From Thiothrix eikelboomii (GTDB lineage Bacteria > Pseudomonadota > Gammaproteobacteria > Thiotrichales > Thiotrichaceae): a stretch of DNA of 64,000 bases. This document shows, one piece after another, positions 18,338 through 27,168 of this stretch. The first letter of the stretch is position 1. Each line of letters begins with the position of its first letter. The notes beneath the pieces were generated by a model. That model was not told the DNA's origin. It searched no databases and saw only the letters and a list, made by a program, of their open reading frames with translations. The stretch is taken from positions 186,001 through 250,000 of the forward strand of contig NZ_FUYB01000005.1 of the NCBI RefSeq assembly GCF_900167255.1, in the 5' to 3' direction. Position numbers and translations under genes: made by a program.

Positions 18338-20182
18338 GTGATCCAAAATCTCCGCAATATAGCGATTATTGCGCATGTTGACCACGGCAAGACAACGCTG
18401 GTGGACAAATTGCTGCAACAATCGGGTACGCTCGATGCGCGTGCTGAAGTTTCCGAACGTATGATGGACTCTAATGCGTTGGAAAAAGAACGCGGGATCA
18501 CCATTCTTGCGAAAAACACCGCGATCCGCTGGACCAATCCTAAAGATGGCGTGACTTATCGGATTAATATCGTTGATACCCCCGGGCATGCTGACTTCGG
18601 TGGCGAAGTCGAGCGCGTGCTGTCGATGGTGGACTCGGTACTCCTGCTGGTCGATGCAGTCGATGGCCCAATGCCACAAACCCGCTTTGTGACGCAGAAG
18701 GCCTTCTCACATGGCTTACGCCCGATTTTAGTCGTGAATAAAATTGACCGTCCGGGTGCACGACCACATTGGGTGATGGATCAAGTCTTCGAGCTATTTG
18801 ATAATTTAGGGGCTAGCAATGAGCAATTAGATTTCCCCGTCGTTTATGCTTCCGCTTTACATGGTTTTGCAGGTTTAGATGAAAGCGTCAATAGTGGTGA
18901 TATGGCTCCACTGTTTGAAACGATTTTAAATCATGTGCTGGCTCCAGATGTGGATATTGAAGCACCTTTTCAATTACAAGTCAGTCAGCTGGATTATAAC
19001 CCTTACATGGGTATTATCGGTATCGGTCGGATTACGCAAGGCAAGATTAAAACCAATACCCAAATTAAGGCGATTGATATTAATGGTAATATCCGTAGTG
19101 GGCGTATTTTAAAGATTCTGGGTTTTAATGGCTTAGAGCGGGTTGAAGTTCCAGAAGCGCAAGCAGGCGATATTATTGCTTTCTCGGGGATGGATGAGCT
19201 GTATATCTCGGATACTTTGTGTGACCCGAATAATGTTTCGGCACTGCCACCGTTAAAAGTGGATGAGCCAACTATTAGCATGATTTTCCAAGTTAATGAT
19301 TCGCCATTTGCGGGCAGAGAAGTGAAAACGGGTACTTCTTCACGTCGCTTAAAGGAGCGTTTAGAGCAAGAACTGCTGCATAACGTTGCCTTGCGGGTTG
19401 AGCCAACCGATGACCCTGAAAAGTTTAAAGTATCGGGTCGGGGTGAACTGCATTTAGGTATTTTGTTGGAAAATATGCGGCGTGAAGGTTATGAATTAGC
19501 CGTTTCTCGCCCACAGGTGATTATTCGTGAAATTGAGGGTGAGAAATTAGAGCCTTATGAAACCGTCACGGTTGACCTTGAAGAACAACATCAAGGTAAA
19601 ATCATGGAGGCTTTAGGGCTGCGTCGCGCTGACCTAAAAGATATGTCACCAGACGGTAAAGGTCGGGTACGTTTACAATATATCGTGCCTTCGCGTGGTT
19701 TGATCGGCTTCCAAAGTGATTTCATGACCCTGACTTCTGGCACAGGCTTGATGTATCACACCTTTGATCATTATGGCCCGTATAAACCGGGGTCTATTGG
19801 TCAACGGATTAATGGTGTTTTGATTTCAAATGCGACTGGTAAAGCCTTAGCCTATGCCATCTTCAACTTGCAAGAGCGTGGACGTATGTTTATTGGGCAT
19901 GCGGAAGAGGTTTACGAAGGCATGGTGATTGGGATTCATAGTCGTGATAATGATTTGATTGTGAATCCGCTCAAGGCTAAGCAATTAACGAATATTCGTG
20001 CTGCGGGTACGGATGAAAACTTGATTTTGACTCCGCCGATTCGCATGACCTTAGAACAAGCCCTCGAATTTATTGACGATGATGAATTAGTCGAGATTAC
20101 CCCGCAAAGTATTCGGGTGCGTAAACGCCATTTATTAGAGCATGACCGGAAGCGTGCGAATAAATCGGTAGAAGTAGCGTAA
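18338..20182 (+). CDS. typA: TypA/BipA ribosome-associated translational GTPase
   Basis: A GTPase of about 614 residues that assists 50S assembly and stress adaptation. G1 [11 protein letters not shown]2 ERGITI, G3 [14 protein letters not shown] and G4 NKIDRP are intact, followed by the EF-G-like beta barrel, domains III and V and the BipA-specific C-terminus. I prefer GTG 18338 because the protein then begins [17 protein letters not shown], like E. coli BipA (MIEKLRN). TTG 18323 would add five residues; neither has a strong ribosome-binding site. A strong terminator follows. Confidence 0.96.
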   Translation: MIQNLRNIAIIAHVDHGKTTLVDKLLQQSGTLDARAEVSERMMDSNALEKERGITILAKNTAIRWTNPKDGVTYRINIVDTPGHADFGGEVERVLSMVDSVLLLVDAVDGPMPQTRFVTQKAFSHGLRPILVVNKIDRPGARPHWVMDQVFELFDNLGASNEQLDFPVVYASALHGFAGLDESVNSGDMAPLFETILNHVLAPDVDIEAPFQLQVSQLDYNPYMGIIGIGRITQGKIKTNTQIKAIDINGNIRSGRILKILGFNGLERVEVPEAQAGDIIAFSGMDELYISDTLCDPNNVSALPPLKVDEPTISMIFQVNDSPFAGREVKTGTSSRRLKERLEQELLHNVALRVEPTDDPEKFKVSGRGELHLGILLENMRREGYELAVSRPQVIIREIEGEKLEPYETVTVDLEEQHQGKIMEALGLRRADLKDMSPDGKGRVRLQYIVPSRGLIGFQSDFMTLTSGTGLMYHTFDHYGPYKPGSIGQRINGVLISNATGKALAYAIFNLQERGRMFIGHAEEVYEGMVIGIHSRDNDLIVNPLKAKQLTNIRAAGTDENLILTPPIRMTLEQALEFIDDDELVEITPQSIRVRKRHLLEHDRKRANKSVEVA

Positions 20183-20206
20183 ACTGCTCCATTTGAACCG
20201 GTTTGG

Positions 20207-20234
20207 AAAAGCCTGCTGTTGCAGGCTTTTTGTT
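20207..20234 (+). terminator. Rho-independent terminator of typA
   Basis: GCCTGC-TGTT-GCAGGC, flanked by AAAA on the left and TTTTTGTTT on the right. A compact, textbook hairpin 25 bases after the typA stop. Confidence 0.93.
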
Positions 20235-20374
20235 TGGGGCGAGTGTAGATAAGTTGAAGCAGTACTTGCGATAAGCCGGATTTTTATTCTGATCAGATAG
20301 CAAGTACTTGTTCGCTAGGAAGCTCACTCAAAGCATTGAGTGCTAGAGCTTTTATTTCCCTACCTATATTAAAA

Positions 20375-21085
20375 TCATGATCTGCTATTCATTGCTAGTT
20401 GTTTAATCGTTGTCAAAATTAATGGAACACGCTCTTGACTGACGGTATCTGTCGGCATGTGTCCTGAAATGGCTTCGATAAACTGTCTATCCTGCAACAA
20501 ATGACTAAAACGAGTTGCCAATTCATTGGCAAGCACCAACGATGCACTCTTTACTTCCGCTACGATAGTCGGTCGGCCATCCAATACGGCAATAATGTCT
20601 TCAATATCATGGCTCATGAGATAATCACCATAGCCACGACCATCAAATGCTTCTAGTTTCGTTACCAGAAAATAAGGTGCAGATACGATACGAATGTATT
20701 TGCCTGATGATAGCTGAATAGCATTAGCATGCTCGCTGGCAGCCGCATACCACCGATTACCAAAGCCTAATATTTTCGGGTCTGTTGGCATAATATCTAA
20801 GACAAGCTCTCCACTTATCCAGCGACAAATAGGCGCATCTGTGCGGTTATCCTCTCTAAAGCCACGTATCCTTAACTGCTGTTCTAACTGATGATAATCC
20901 CCAAGTGATAGCACTTGTACGATAGCATCGACATCCCGTGTCATTCGAATTGGTGGTGCTGCTGGGTCAGTGATCAGTAAGCCTGTCGCACACCCCCCCA
21001 AAAACACCATGACATCGGTTAAATCCTCCAGTTGCTCCACTGCAAGAGTCAATAATTCAAGATTAGGGTTTTGTATTTTGGGCAT
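20375..21085 (-). CDS. Nucleotidyltransferase-fold protein (AbiEii-like / DUF6036-like)
   Basis: A 236-residue protein with features of the polymerase-beta/AbiEii nucleotidyltransferase fold. FLGGCATGLL near residue 30 supplies the Gly motif, TRDVDAIV near residue 50 the first Asp pair, and LVLDIMPTD near residue 95 the third acidic strand. LVTKLEAFDGRGYGDYLMSHDIEDIIAVLDG is the downstream helical segment common to such enzymes. The gene overlaps the preceding HTH gene by 23 bases. Such proteins often act as toxins that modify tRNA or proteins. Toxicity here is inferred only from fold and gene layout. Confidence 0.7.
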   Translation of the reverse strand: MPKIQNPNLELLTLAVEQLEDLTDVMVFLGGCATGLLITDPAAPPIRMTRDVDAIVQVLSLGDYHQLEQQLRIRGFREDNRTDAPICRWISGELVLDIMPTDPKILGFGNRWYAAASEHANAIQLSSGKYIRIVSAPYFLVTKLEAFDGRGYGDYLMSHDIEDIIAVLDGRPTIVAEVKSASLVLANELATRFSHLLQDRQFIEAISGHMPTDTVSQERVPLILTTIKQLAMNSRS

Positions 21086-21602
21086 AAGCTTCTAATCGTT
21101 GGGTTAATTCTTTGGTAGCAAAGCTACGCTCTCTAGCACGCCCACCACGAATCGCATCTACTAATACCAATAATTCATACAGGATAGGATCAGCCAGAGC
21201 TGCTTTAGGGGCAGAGGCATACAAGGGCGAAAAAGACATGCCTCGTACTAAGCCTTGTGAGTCAGGCCATACAGGGGGAGGATCTCCATCAGACAAAAAC
21301 ACACTGCTTAACGGTGGTGCAGCATGGCTCGTAGGTATTCCACGAATGATGCCGCCATGTTCTGGTATAAAAACAAACCGTAAGCCATGTACGATAAACT
21401 CTTGCAAGTTACGTATGTAAGGGATGCTCTTATCGCCTTGGGGAATAGCTAAGTTGGCAAATACAGCTCTTTTAATCGCAGCGTGTACTTCTGCTGCACT
21501 CATGCCAAGATCAATTGCCAGACTGTGGTAAGACCAATTGTTTCGACTAATGGCTACCAGCTTTAGTAATACCAAAATATCTTGTGGCTTCAGTATCATC
21601 AT
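21063..21602 (-). CDS. Winged-helix-like regulator, probable partner/antitoxin of the nucleotidyltransferase
   Basis: A 179-residue protein. The N-terminal 60 residues look like a winged helix-turn-helix (KPQDILVLLKLVAIS, SYHSLAIDLGMSAAEVHAAIKRA). The rest is not recognised; it has a Pro-rich middle (GDPPPVWP) and a helical end. It is the first gene of the pair, immediately downstream of a long inverted repeat, which fits an autoregulating antitoxin or regulator. ATG codons at 21602 and 21599 are both possible; AAAGA lies just upstream. Confidence 0.6.
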   Translation of the reverse strand: MMILKPQDILVLLKLVAISRNNWSYHSLAIDLGMSAAEVHAAIKRAVFANLAIPQGDKSIPYIRNLQEFIVHGLRFVFIPEHGGIIRGIPTSHAAPPLSSVFLSDGDPPPVWPDSQGLVRGMSFSPLYASAPKAALADPILYELLVLVDAIRGGRARERSFATKELTQRLEAYAQNTKP

Positions 21603-21637
21603 ATATTCTTTATTCGTGATTCGCGAATAAAGAATAT
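21603..21637. promoter_or_regulatory. 14-bp perfect inverted repeat at the promoter of the nucleotidyltransferase module
   Basis: ATATTCTTTATTCG (21603-21616) and its exact complement (21624-21637) flank a 7-base TGATTCG centre. The left arm touches the ATG of the first gene, so the site covers the leader and ribosome-binding region. It is a likely operator for the HTH partner, although an RNA hairpin hiding the start codon is also possible. Confidence 0.8.
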
Positions 21638-21692
21638 CAAAATTTAACTAAGAGTCAAATTTGTGTCGATCTGGTCTTTTGAGCTTGTTGAC

Positions 21693-23021
21693 TTATTTGC
21701 GGTTGAGTTGTGCGCTCAGCTGCTTAATATCATGCTCAGATAAGGTTCCCGCTGATTGGCGTAATTGTAGGGTACTCAATAAATAATTATAACGGGCATT
21801 GGCATAATCACGCCGTGCTGCAAAGACATCCCGCAAGGCAGTTAGTACATCAACGGCGGTGCGTGTCCCTACTTCAAAGCCCAGTTTAGTCGCTTCTGCG
21901 GCAGTTTCAGAGGCAGCCAAGGCACGTTGCTGAGCTTTCACTTGGCTAATCGCCGATTCAATACTCAAATAAGCACTACGCACTTGTTGCTCGATTAAGC
22001 GCTCTTGATAATCATATTCTTGCTGAGCTTGACGGAATTGATGTTGAGCTTGGCGAATTTTTGAGGTTTCAGCTCCCCCTTGATACAGCGGAATATTCAG
22101 TTCAACGCCTACATTAGCGCCTAGAGTACGGGGATCGAGAGCTGAACTACTGCTTTCAGTGAGGCTGCCAGTATGCCGTGCATATAAATTCACGACAGGG
22201 TTGCGGGCACTGGTGCGCTGGATTTCAATGTCTTTTTGAGCGACCTCAATCGCTTGGCGCACTGCTTGCAGTGATTTGCTAGAGCGCTTAGCCATTGCTA
22301 CCCAAGCTTCCATATTCTGGGGCTGGGGAATGGTTAAAGGTAGATTAGTTTGAGCACCGAATAAATTTTGATAAGACTTGCCCGTTAATACTCGCAAATT
22401 CTCACGGGCAATATCTAGGTTTTCTTTGGCTGCTATTTCACTGGCTAGGGCTAAGTTATAACGTGAATCGACCTCTTTTACATCGGTGATTGCTGAGCGC
22501 CCTACATCAAAGAAGGCTTGCGCTTGAGCAAGTTGGCGTTTGATGGCATTTTTTTCGGTAGTCGCGACTTGCAAATTTTCTTTTGCCAGTAAATAGGAGA
22601 AATAAGGTTGGGCGACCCGCAAAATTAAAGCTTGGCGTTGGGCATCTAATTGCATGCCTGCTTGCACAATTTGCGAGTCAACCTTATCAACTTGGGCATC
22701 TAAAGCACGATTATATAAAGATTTAGTAAGGCCTAAAGTATAAGTTGCTGTCAGTCCATTGCTATTTTTACTGAGGCCATCATAAGGAGTGTATTGCTCA
22801 CTAAAATTTGCGTTAGCATTAAAAGTCACTTGAGGCTTTTTTGCGGATAGCACTTGTGGCTTATTTTCTAAGATGGCTAAGTAGCTGCTTTCTTGTGATT
22901 TAAGCTGGGCATCATAGGTTTTAGCTTGTTGATAGACTTGAAGGAGTGTCTCCGCTTGAGCAGCAGATGCCATCCCTAACAAGCTGGCTGCTATAGTTGT
23001 TGTCAAAAATACTCTGTTCAT
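21693..23021 (-). CDS. tolC: TolC-family outer-membrane efflux channel
   Basis: A 442-residue TolC-type protein with two copies of the outer-membrane efflux repeat. The signal peptide ends AQA-ETL, the first repeat begins LLQVYQQAKTYDAQLKSQE, and the typical VGVELNIPLYQGG strand lies near residue 310. Long helices such as VGRSAITDVKEV and VGTRTAVDVLTALRDVF are family hallmarks. The start is ATG 23021, set by GGAAGGA 4-5 bases upstream; an upstream ATG at 23072 would add 17 residues before the signal. It ends the pcm-rhodanese-tolC cluster. It serves type I secretion and RND efflux pumps. Confidence 0.93.
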   Translation of the reverse strand: MNRVFLTTTIAASLLGMASAAQAETLLQVYQQAKTYDAQLKSQESSYLAILENKPQVLSAKKPQVTFNANANFSEQYTPYDGLSKNSNGLTATYTLGLTKSLYNRALDAQVDKVDSQIVQAGMQLDAQRQALILRVAQPYFSYLLAKENLQVATTEKNAIKRQLAQAQAFFDVGRSAITDVKEVDSRYNLALASEIAAKENLDIARENLRVLTGKSYQNLFGAQTNLPLTIPQPQNMEAWVAMAKRSSKSLQAVRQAIEVAQKDIEIQRTSARNPVVNLYARHTGSLTESSSSALDPRTLGANVGVELNIPLYQGGAETSKIRQAQHQFRQAQQEYDYQERLIEQQVRSAYLSIESAISQVKAQQRALAASETAAEATKLGFEVGTRTAVDVLTALRDVFAARRDYANARYNYLLSTLQLRQSAGTLSEHDIKQLSAQLNRK

Positions 23022-23113
23022 GGTCCTTCCAATCTTAAATAGGCTGACATAGATAGCCAAATGGCTCAGCATTATAAGGATTATAGGGTTTTAGCACGGG
23101 TTTGTTTTAGTCT

Positions 23114-23431
23114 TTAATAAATGGGTAGGGACGGGTCGACTTCACGCGCCCAACGGTCGATACCCCCGGTCAGATTAATCGCCTGAAAACCTAAGCGCTC
23201 CAATAAATAACACGCATGTGCACTACGAATTCCATGATGACAAATCACGACGACTGGCAAAGCTTTATTCAGGTTATTTAAACCATAAGTCAATTGACTT
23301 AAAGGCACTAAATGTGAGTTTTCAAGGTGAACCAGCCGATATTCCCAAGGCTCACGTACATCCAACAGCTGAATCGCCTCAGGTGCGGTCGACAGTTGCT
23401 TAGATAAATCTTGGGGTAGCCAGTTTTGCAT
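23114..23431 (-). CDS. Single-domain rhodanese between pcm and tolC
   Basis: A 105-residue sulfurtransferase domain. LLDVREPWEY is the N-terminal rhodanese signature and the active loop is CHHGIRS, with Cys64 as the sulfur carrier. It has no signal peptide, so it is cytoplasmic. It lies 12 bases after the pcm-like gene; the trio pcm-rhodanese-tolC is conserved in several gammaproteobacteria, though a functional reason is unclear. Confidence 0.88.
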   Translation of the reverse strand: MQNWLPQDLSKQLSTAPEAIQLLDVREPWEYRLVHLENSHLVPLSQLTYGLNNLNKALPVVVICHHGIRSAHACYLLERLGFQAINLTGGIDRWAREVDPSLPIY

Positions 23432-23443
23432 GATTAAACCGGA

Positions 23444-24109
23444 TTAAAAATGAAATTGAGTTGGGGGTTCAGCACCTTCTAGGGGTTTGATCACAGTCTC
23501 GAATAAGACTTGGTGACTAAACTGATGATGATCTTCACGTGTGATTAGCATGGCATGCATGGTCGGTGCTTGTCCAACCACCACAAATAAACGCCCACCC
23601 ACGGTTAAACGCTGTTCAAAGGCAGGATTATATTCAGGGATTGAACCAGTGACTGCGATCACATCATACTGTTTGCCAGCATTTCCCTCCCATCCGTAAC
23701 TTGCATCATCGACATAAAGATTAAAATTGTTAATATCAATGGTATGTAAGTGTTTTTCCGCCTGTTGGGAGAGATCAGTATAGAGGTCGACACTATCGAC
23801 ATGCTGACCGAGATGTGCAAGGCAAGCGGTGACAAAACCACTGCCAGTGCCAATTTCAAGGCATTCATCATGAGGTTGAACCGCTAAATCTTGTAGCATC
23901 CGTGCCTCAACCCGTGGAAACATCATGGTTTCACCGTGGCCTAGCGGAATCTCCGTATCGGCGAAGGCAAGGCTCTGCCACTGCGCGGGAACAAATTTTT
24001 CGCGAGGAAGAAACCTGAAGGTATTTAACACAGTCTGATTTAACACAGCCCAGGGACGAATCTGCTGCTCCACCATGTTATTGCGTGCTCGGTCCAGATT
24101 CAGATTCAT
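23444..24109 (-). CDS. Protein-L-isoaspartate O-methyltransferase family protein
   Basis: A 221-residue SAM-dependent methyltransferase of the PCMT family. Seen are NMVEQQIRPW, REKFVP, and the SAM motif LEIGTGSGFVTACLA. This tolC-linked subgroup often differs from canonical Pcm in its substrate loop, so repair of isoaspartyl residues is likely but not certain. GGGAG precedes the ATG. It is the first gene of the three-gene cluster and divergent from the Kazal-like gene. Confidence 0.82.
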   Translation of the reverse strand: MNLNLDRARNNMVEQQIRPWAVLNQTVLNTFRFLPREKFVPAQWQSLAFADTEIPLGHGETMMFPRVEARMLQDLAVQPHDECLEIGTGSGFVTACLAHLGQHVDSVDLYTDLSQQAEKHLHTIDINNFNLYVDDASYGWEGNAGKQYDVIAVTGSIPEYNPAFEQRLTVGGRLFVVVGQAPTMHAMLITREDHHQFSHQVLFETVIKPLEGAEPPTQFHF

Positions 24110-24229
24110 TATAAACTCCCTAATGATGGAAATAATGAGCCGTTTAGAGTACGTGTTCCCTGTTGAGGCTGCAAGTAATCAATGTACGAAAAAATGTACG
24201 AAAAGAGTAATGCTTTAGCGAGGTGAATC

Positions 24230-24544
24230 ATGAATGGGGTTAGCTCTGGGGGGGTAGGCCTATTATTGGGCTTATTTTTGAGCATCAGTACAGCGGATGA
24301 GCCATTATTTGTTCCTAAGATCCCTACAGTATTAGTGACTAAGGCAAACTTTGTAACTTGTAAAGAACCACGTCCAGAAATTTGTTATGAGGTGTATGCA
24401 CCTGTCTGTGCAGTGCGCAAGCGGTCGGTTCAATGTAGGTTAGCACCTTGCCTGAACACAGAGCAGCAGACTTATACTAACGATTGCGAAGCTTGCTCCG
24501 ACCACAAAGTACTTGGCTTTGTAACCGGAGGTGAATGTGCGTAG
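24230..24544 (+). CDS. Small secreted Cys-rich protein with Kazal-like domain
   Basis: A 104-residue protein with an N-terminal hydrophobic segment (GGVGLLLGLFLSIS) that looks like a signal peptide. The C-terminal half fits a Kazal-type protease inhibitor: CYEVYAPVCAV, an insert with two further Cys, then QTYTNDCEACSDHKV and a final GGEC. The P-V-C, T-Y-x-N-x-C-x-A spacing is the Kazal core, with CAVRKRSVQC replacing the usual Gly-x-Asp-Gly turn. Eight cysteines in the mature part suggest disulfides. GAGGTG is a good ribosome-binding site. It may inhibit a periplasmic or external serine protease; target unknown. Confidence 0.7.
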   Translation: MNGVSSGGVGLLLGLFLSISTADEPLFVPKIPTVLVTKANFVTCKEPRPEICYEVYAPVCAVRKRSVQCRLAPCLNTEQQTYTNDCEACSDHKVLGFVTGGECA

Positions 24545-24580
24545 TGGCAAAGTCAGTTGCTTGCGCGATAGTCATCGAGA

Positions 24581-26005
24581 CTAAGGTCGTGCTGCATTCA
24601 GTAGTTGTCGTTCCGCTTCGGTTTGTAGCTGACGTAAATGAGCTAGTGTCACAGGCGAAGTATTAGGTAATGCCAAAGCTTGTTCAGCCGTTGCGAGGGC
24701 ATGCTTATATTCACCTAGACGTAAGCTACGAGAGGCATTATAGAAACTGGCTTCGGCGGCTTGCTTGGCTTGTTGAGCGAGCTGTTGTGCTGCTTCGAAG
24801 AACTCTAAACTGGTCGTTTCGGTTAGACGCAATTTAGCTAAGGTTTGTAAACCCAGTGCAGTTTTATTTTGACCGAGTTGGCTGGTAGCAAGGGCTAAAT
24901 TGAAAGCTGCTTGAGTGCTGATTTGCTGAGCAAAACCGTGTAGGCGTTGCTCAGCTTCTGCATAACGCTTTAACTCATTCAAGGCTTGGGCTTGCAGAAT
25001 TGCGAGTATCGGGGTATTTGCGTTTAAACGGGTAGCCGGTGTTGGATTGCCGGAGCGTAAAGCTTGATAAGCCTGTGCATACTGTTGGGCAGTAGGTTTC
25101 AGTTGAGTAGCCATTAAGGTGGCTGCGTTTTGTCCGGTCATCAACCGGAGCTTTTCGCGGGCAACGACATAAGCTAGATCATCTTGAGGTTTGCGCTTAG
25201 GTAGCTGAGTGACCAAGCTGCGAGTATCGCTGAGGCGGTCAATTGACATCGGGTGAGTGTAGAGATATTTGGTGAGATCACCATAAGCATTGGTTTCACT
25301 GCGCTCAAGTTTTTCTAAAAAATACGGCATGGCTTCGGTATTAAAGCCCGTGTTGGCCAGAATCCGTAGGCCTACACGATCAGCTTCGGCTTCCGCCCGC
25401 TGCGTAAAAACAATCTGTTGATGTGCCTGCATTGCCAGTGTACCCGTCACAATCGCTTGAGCCGCATCTGGGCTTTGACTGGCCACCGCAGCACCTGCGA
25501 GCACGCCTAAACCCGTCATGAGTGGGCTATTTTTACCCGCTTCTTGCATCCGAGCTAAATGGCGCTGTGAGACATGGGCAATTTCATGGGCGATCACCGC
25601 CGCTAATTCGCTTTCGGATTGAGTGTTTAAAATTAAACCCGAATTGATCACGATTACGCCTCCAGTCAAGGTGTAGGCGTTGACGAGATGATTCTTCTCA
25701 ATCATAAAATACAGAGGGTTGCGATTAGGGCTGCGGCTACCTAAGCGTTGACCTAGCTGATTAATCCAATCCACTAACTCGGGGTCTTCAATCATAGGAC
25801 GGCGCCGACGTAGCTCACGCAGTAAGGCTAAACCCGCCTGTTGCTCTTGGGCGGTGCCTAGGCTACTTGCATTAGCCATCACTTCAGGCAGCTCAATATC
25901 AGGAAGATTTAAATTAAGATCCGTCGCATAGCTCAAAGGAGCCGTCAACGTAGTCAGGCTCGTCATCAAAAATAGCGCAAGAAACAGCGCGAATTGGTTA
26001 AGCAT
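24581..26005 (-). CDS. bepA: BepA-like periplasmic M48 metalloprotease/chaperone with TPR domain
   Basis: A 474-residue outer-membrane quality-control protease (BepA/YfgC). The signal peptide ends near SYA. HEIAH at 140-144 binds zinc, with EAEADRVGLR giving the third ligand. The C-terminal 200 residues are Ala/Leu/Gln-rich helical TPR-like repeats, as in BepA (E. coli 487 residues). It promotes LptD maturation and degrades stalled outer-membrane proteins. It lies divergent from the rhodanese gene at 26168. Confidence 0.92.
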   Translation of the reverse strand: MLNQFALFLALFLMTSLTTLTAPLSYATDLNLNLPDIELPEVMANASSLGTAQEQQAGLALLRELRRRRPMIEDPELVDWINQLGQRLGSRSPNRNPLYFMIEKNHLVNAYTLTGGVIVINSGLILNTQSESELAAVIAHEIAHVSQRHLARMQEAGKNSPLMTGLGVLAGAAVASQSPDAAQAIVTGTLAMQAHQQIVFTQRAEAEADRVGLRILANTGFNTEAMPYFLEKLERSETNAYGDLTKYLYTHPMSIDRLSDTRSLVTQLPKRKPQDDLAYVVAREKLRLMTGQNAATLMATQLKPTAQQYAQAYQALRSGNPTPATRLNANTPILAILQAQALNELKRYAEAEQRLHGFAQQISTQAAFNLALATSQLGQNKTALGLQTLAKLRLTETTSLEFFEAAQQLAQQAKQAAEASFYNASRSLRLGEYKHALATAEQALALPNTSPVTLAHLRQLQTEAERQLLNAARP

Positions 26006-26102
26006 AGCGTTTTTTACCTAAGTAACGAGAGCCGATGGTCTAACTATAGATGAAATTTAAGAGATTTAGTTGCAAATCCTGAACTTAGCCAGAGGCCTTA
26101 AC

Positions 26103-26130
26103 TTGACAAAAAAGACCGATTATTAGAATA
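26103..26130 (+). promoter_or_regulatory. Putative sigma70 promoter of the rhodanese-dsrE2 pair
   Basis: TTGACA (26103-26108) and TAGAAT (26125-26130) with a 16-base spacer, about 38 bases before the ATG at 26168. A strong consensus match at the correct position. Confidence 0.65.
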
Positions 26131-26167
26131 TTATTATAGTTTAATGTTTTGTTTTTAGAGAGACACC

Positions 26168-26497
26168 ATGTACGGAATCAATGAAGTTGATGCATCAGAA
26201 CTAAAGAGCATGCTGAGCAGCGGTGAAAAGCTGCGCTTAGTGGATGTGCGCTCTGAGGCTGAATTTCAACAGGGGATTATCGAAGGTGCAGAGTTTTTGC
26301 CCTTGCATGTTTTGCCGCTGCGGATGAGCGAGTTTGCAAGTGATGAAAAAATTGTACTGTATTGCCGCAGTGGTGCCCGTTCAGCACAAGCCTGTATGTA
26401 TTTAAAGCAAAATACGGGTATTGATGCGATTAATTTACGCGGTGGCATTATTGGCTGGTATCAGTCGGGTTATCAGATTGTACGTCCTGCCGCTTAA
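26168..26497 (+). CDS. Single-domain rhodanese of the DsrE2 pair
   Basis: A 109-residue cytoplasmic sulfurtransferase. It has LVDVRSEAEFQQG and active loop CRSGARS with Cys66. It precedes dsrE2 by about 90 bases in the same direction. In sulfur oxidisers, rhodanese, TusA and DsrE2 form a persulfide relay feeding the Dsr or sHdr pathways. No tusA is found between or after them here. Confidence 0.9.
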   Translation: MYGINEVDASELKSMLSSGEKLRLVDVRSEAEFQQGIIEGAEFLPLHVLPLRMSEFASDEKIVLYCRSGARSAQACMYLKQNTGIDAINLRGGIIGWYQSGYQIVRPAA

Positions 26498-26588
26498 AAC
26501 CTTGGGTTTTAATGGGTAGCTTTGGAGAGGTGGGTTTCCGCAGTTAGCAGACACGGAAGCTCAAGGTGGAAATGGAAAGGAACAGGTT

Positions 26589-27053
26589 ATGGCAAAGAAA
26601 TTAGCAATTATTGCAACTAAGGGTACTTTGGATTGGGGTTATCCACCCTTTATTCTGGCTTCAACTGCGGCTGCCCTCGATTATGATGTAAAAATTTTCT
26701 TCACTTTCTATGGCTTACAGCTTTTGAAGAAAGATATGAAATTAGCGGTGACTTCATTAGGTAACCCGGCTATGCCGATGCCTTTTCCAGTGCCGGTTCT
26801 ACTGCAAGCCCTACCTGGCATGCAGGGCATGATGACCAGTATGATGAAAAAGCAAATGGCAGGCAAAGGGGTCGCTGATTTAGGTGACCTGCGTGATTTA
26901 TGTTTAGAGGCGGATGTAAAATTTATCGCCTGCCAGATGACCGTTGATTTATTTGATATGGAGCACTCTGAGTTTATTGATAATGTCGAATATGCAGGTG
27001 CGGCCTCTTTCCTAGAATTTGCAGGTGATTCAGATATTTGCTTATTTATTTAA
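26589..27053 (+). CDS. DsrE2-like sulfurtransferase
   Basis: A 154-residue DsrE/DsrF-fold protein of the DsrE2 (peroxiredoxin-like) type. The start KLAIIATKGTLDWGYPPFILASTAAALDYDVKIFFTFYG is the family hallmark, followed by a Met/Pro-rich flexible segment and FIACQMTVDLF with the conserved persulfide Cys115; Cys105 is a second Cys. A membrane role has been suggested for DsrE2. GGAAAGGAAC is the ribosome-binding site. It likely exchanges sulfane sulfur with the upstream rhodanese. Confidence 0.85.
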   Translation: MAKKLAIIATKGTLDWGYPPFILASTAAALDYDVKIFFTFYGLQLLKKDMKLAVTSLGNPAMPMPFPVPVLLQALPGMQGMMTSMMKKQMAGKGVADLGDLRDLCLEADVKFIACQMTVDLFDMEHSEFIDNVEYAGAASFLEFAGDSDICLFI

Positions 27054-27087
27054 ATCGCTAATTATTGAGTTCTGATGTGAAAATGAG

Positions 27088-27118
27088 AAGCCGGGCATTA
27101 TGTCCGGTTTTTCTTTTT
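27088..27118 (+). terminator. Rho-independent terminator after dsrE2
   Basis: AAGCCGG and CCGGTTT (one G-U pair) around a GCATTATGT loop, followed by a T-rich tract. It lies inside the upstream extension of the next ORF, which supports starting that gene at 27169. Confidence 0.8.
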
Positions 27119-27168
27119 CAATGAGCTCCCTGCTAAAATATTTAACAAGTTTCAGTCAAGGGTTCTGT

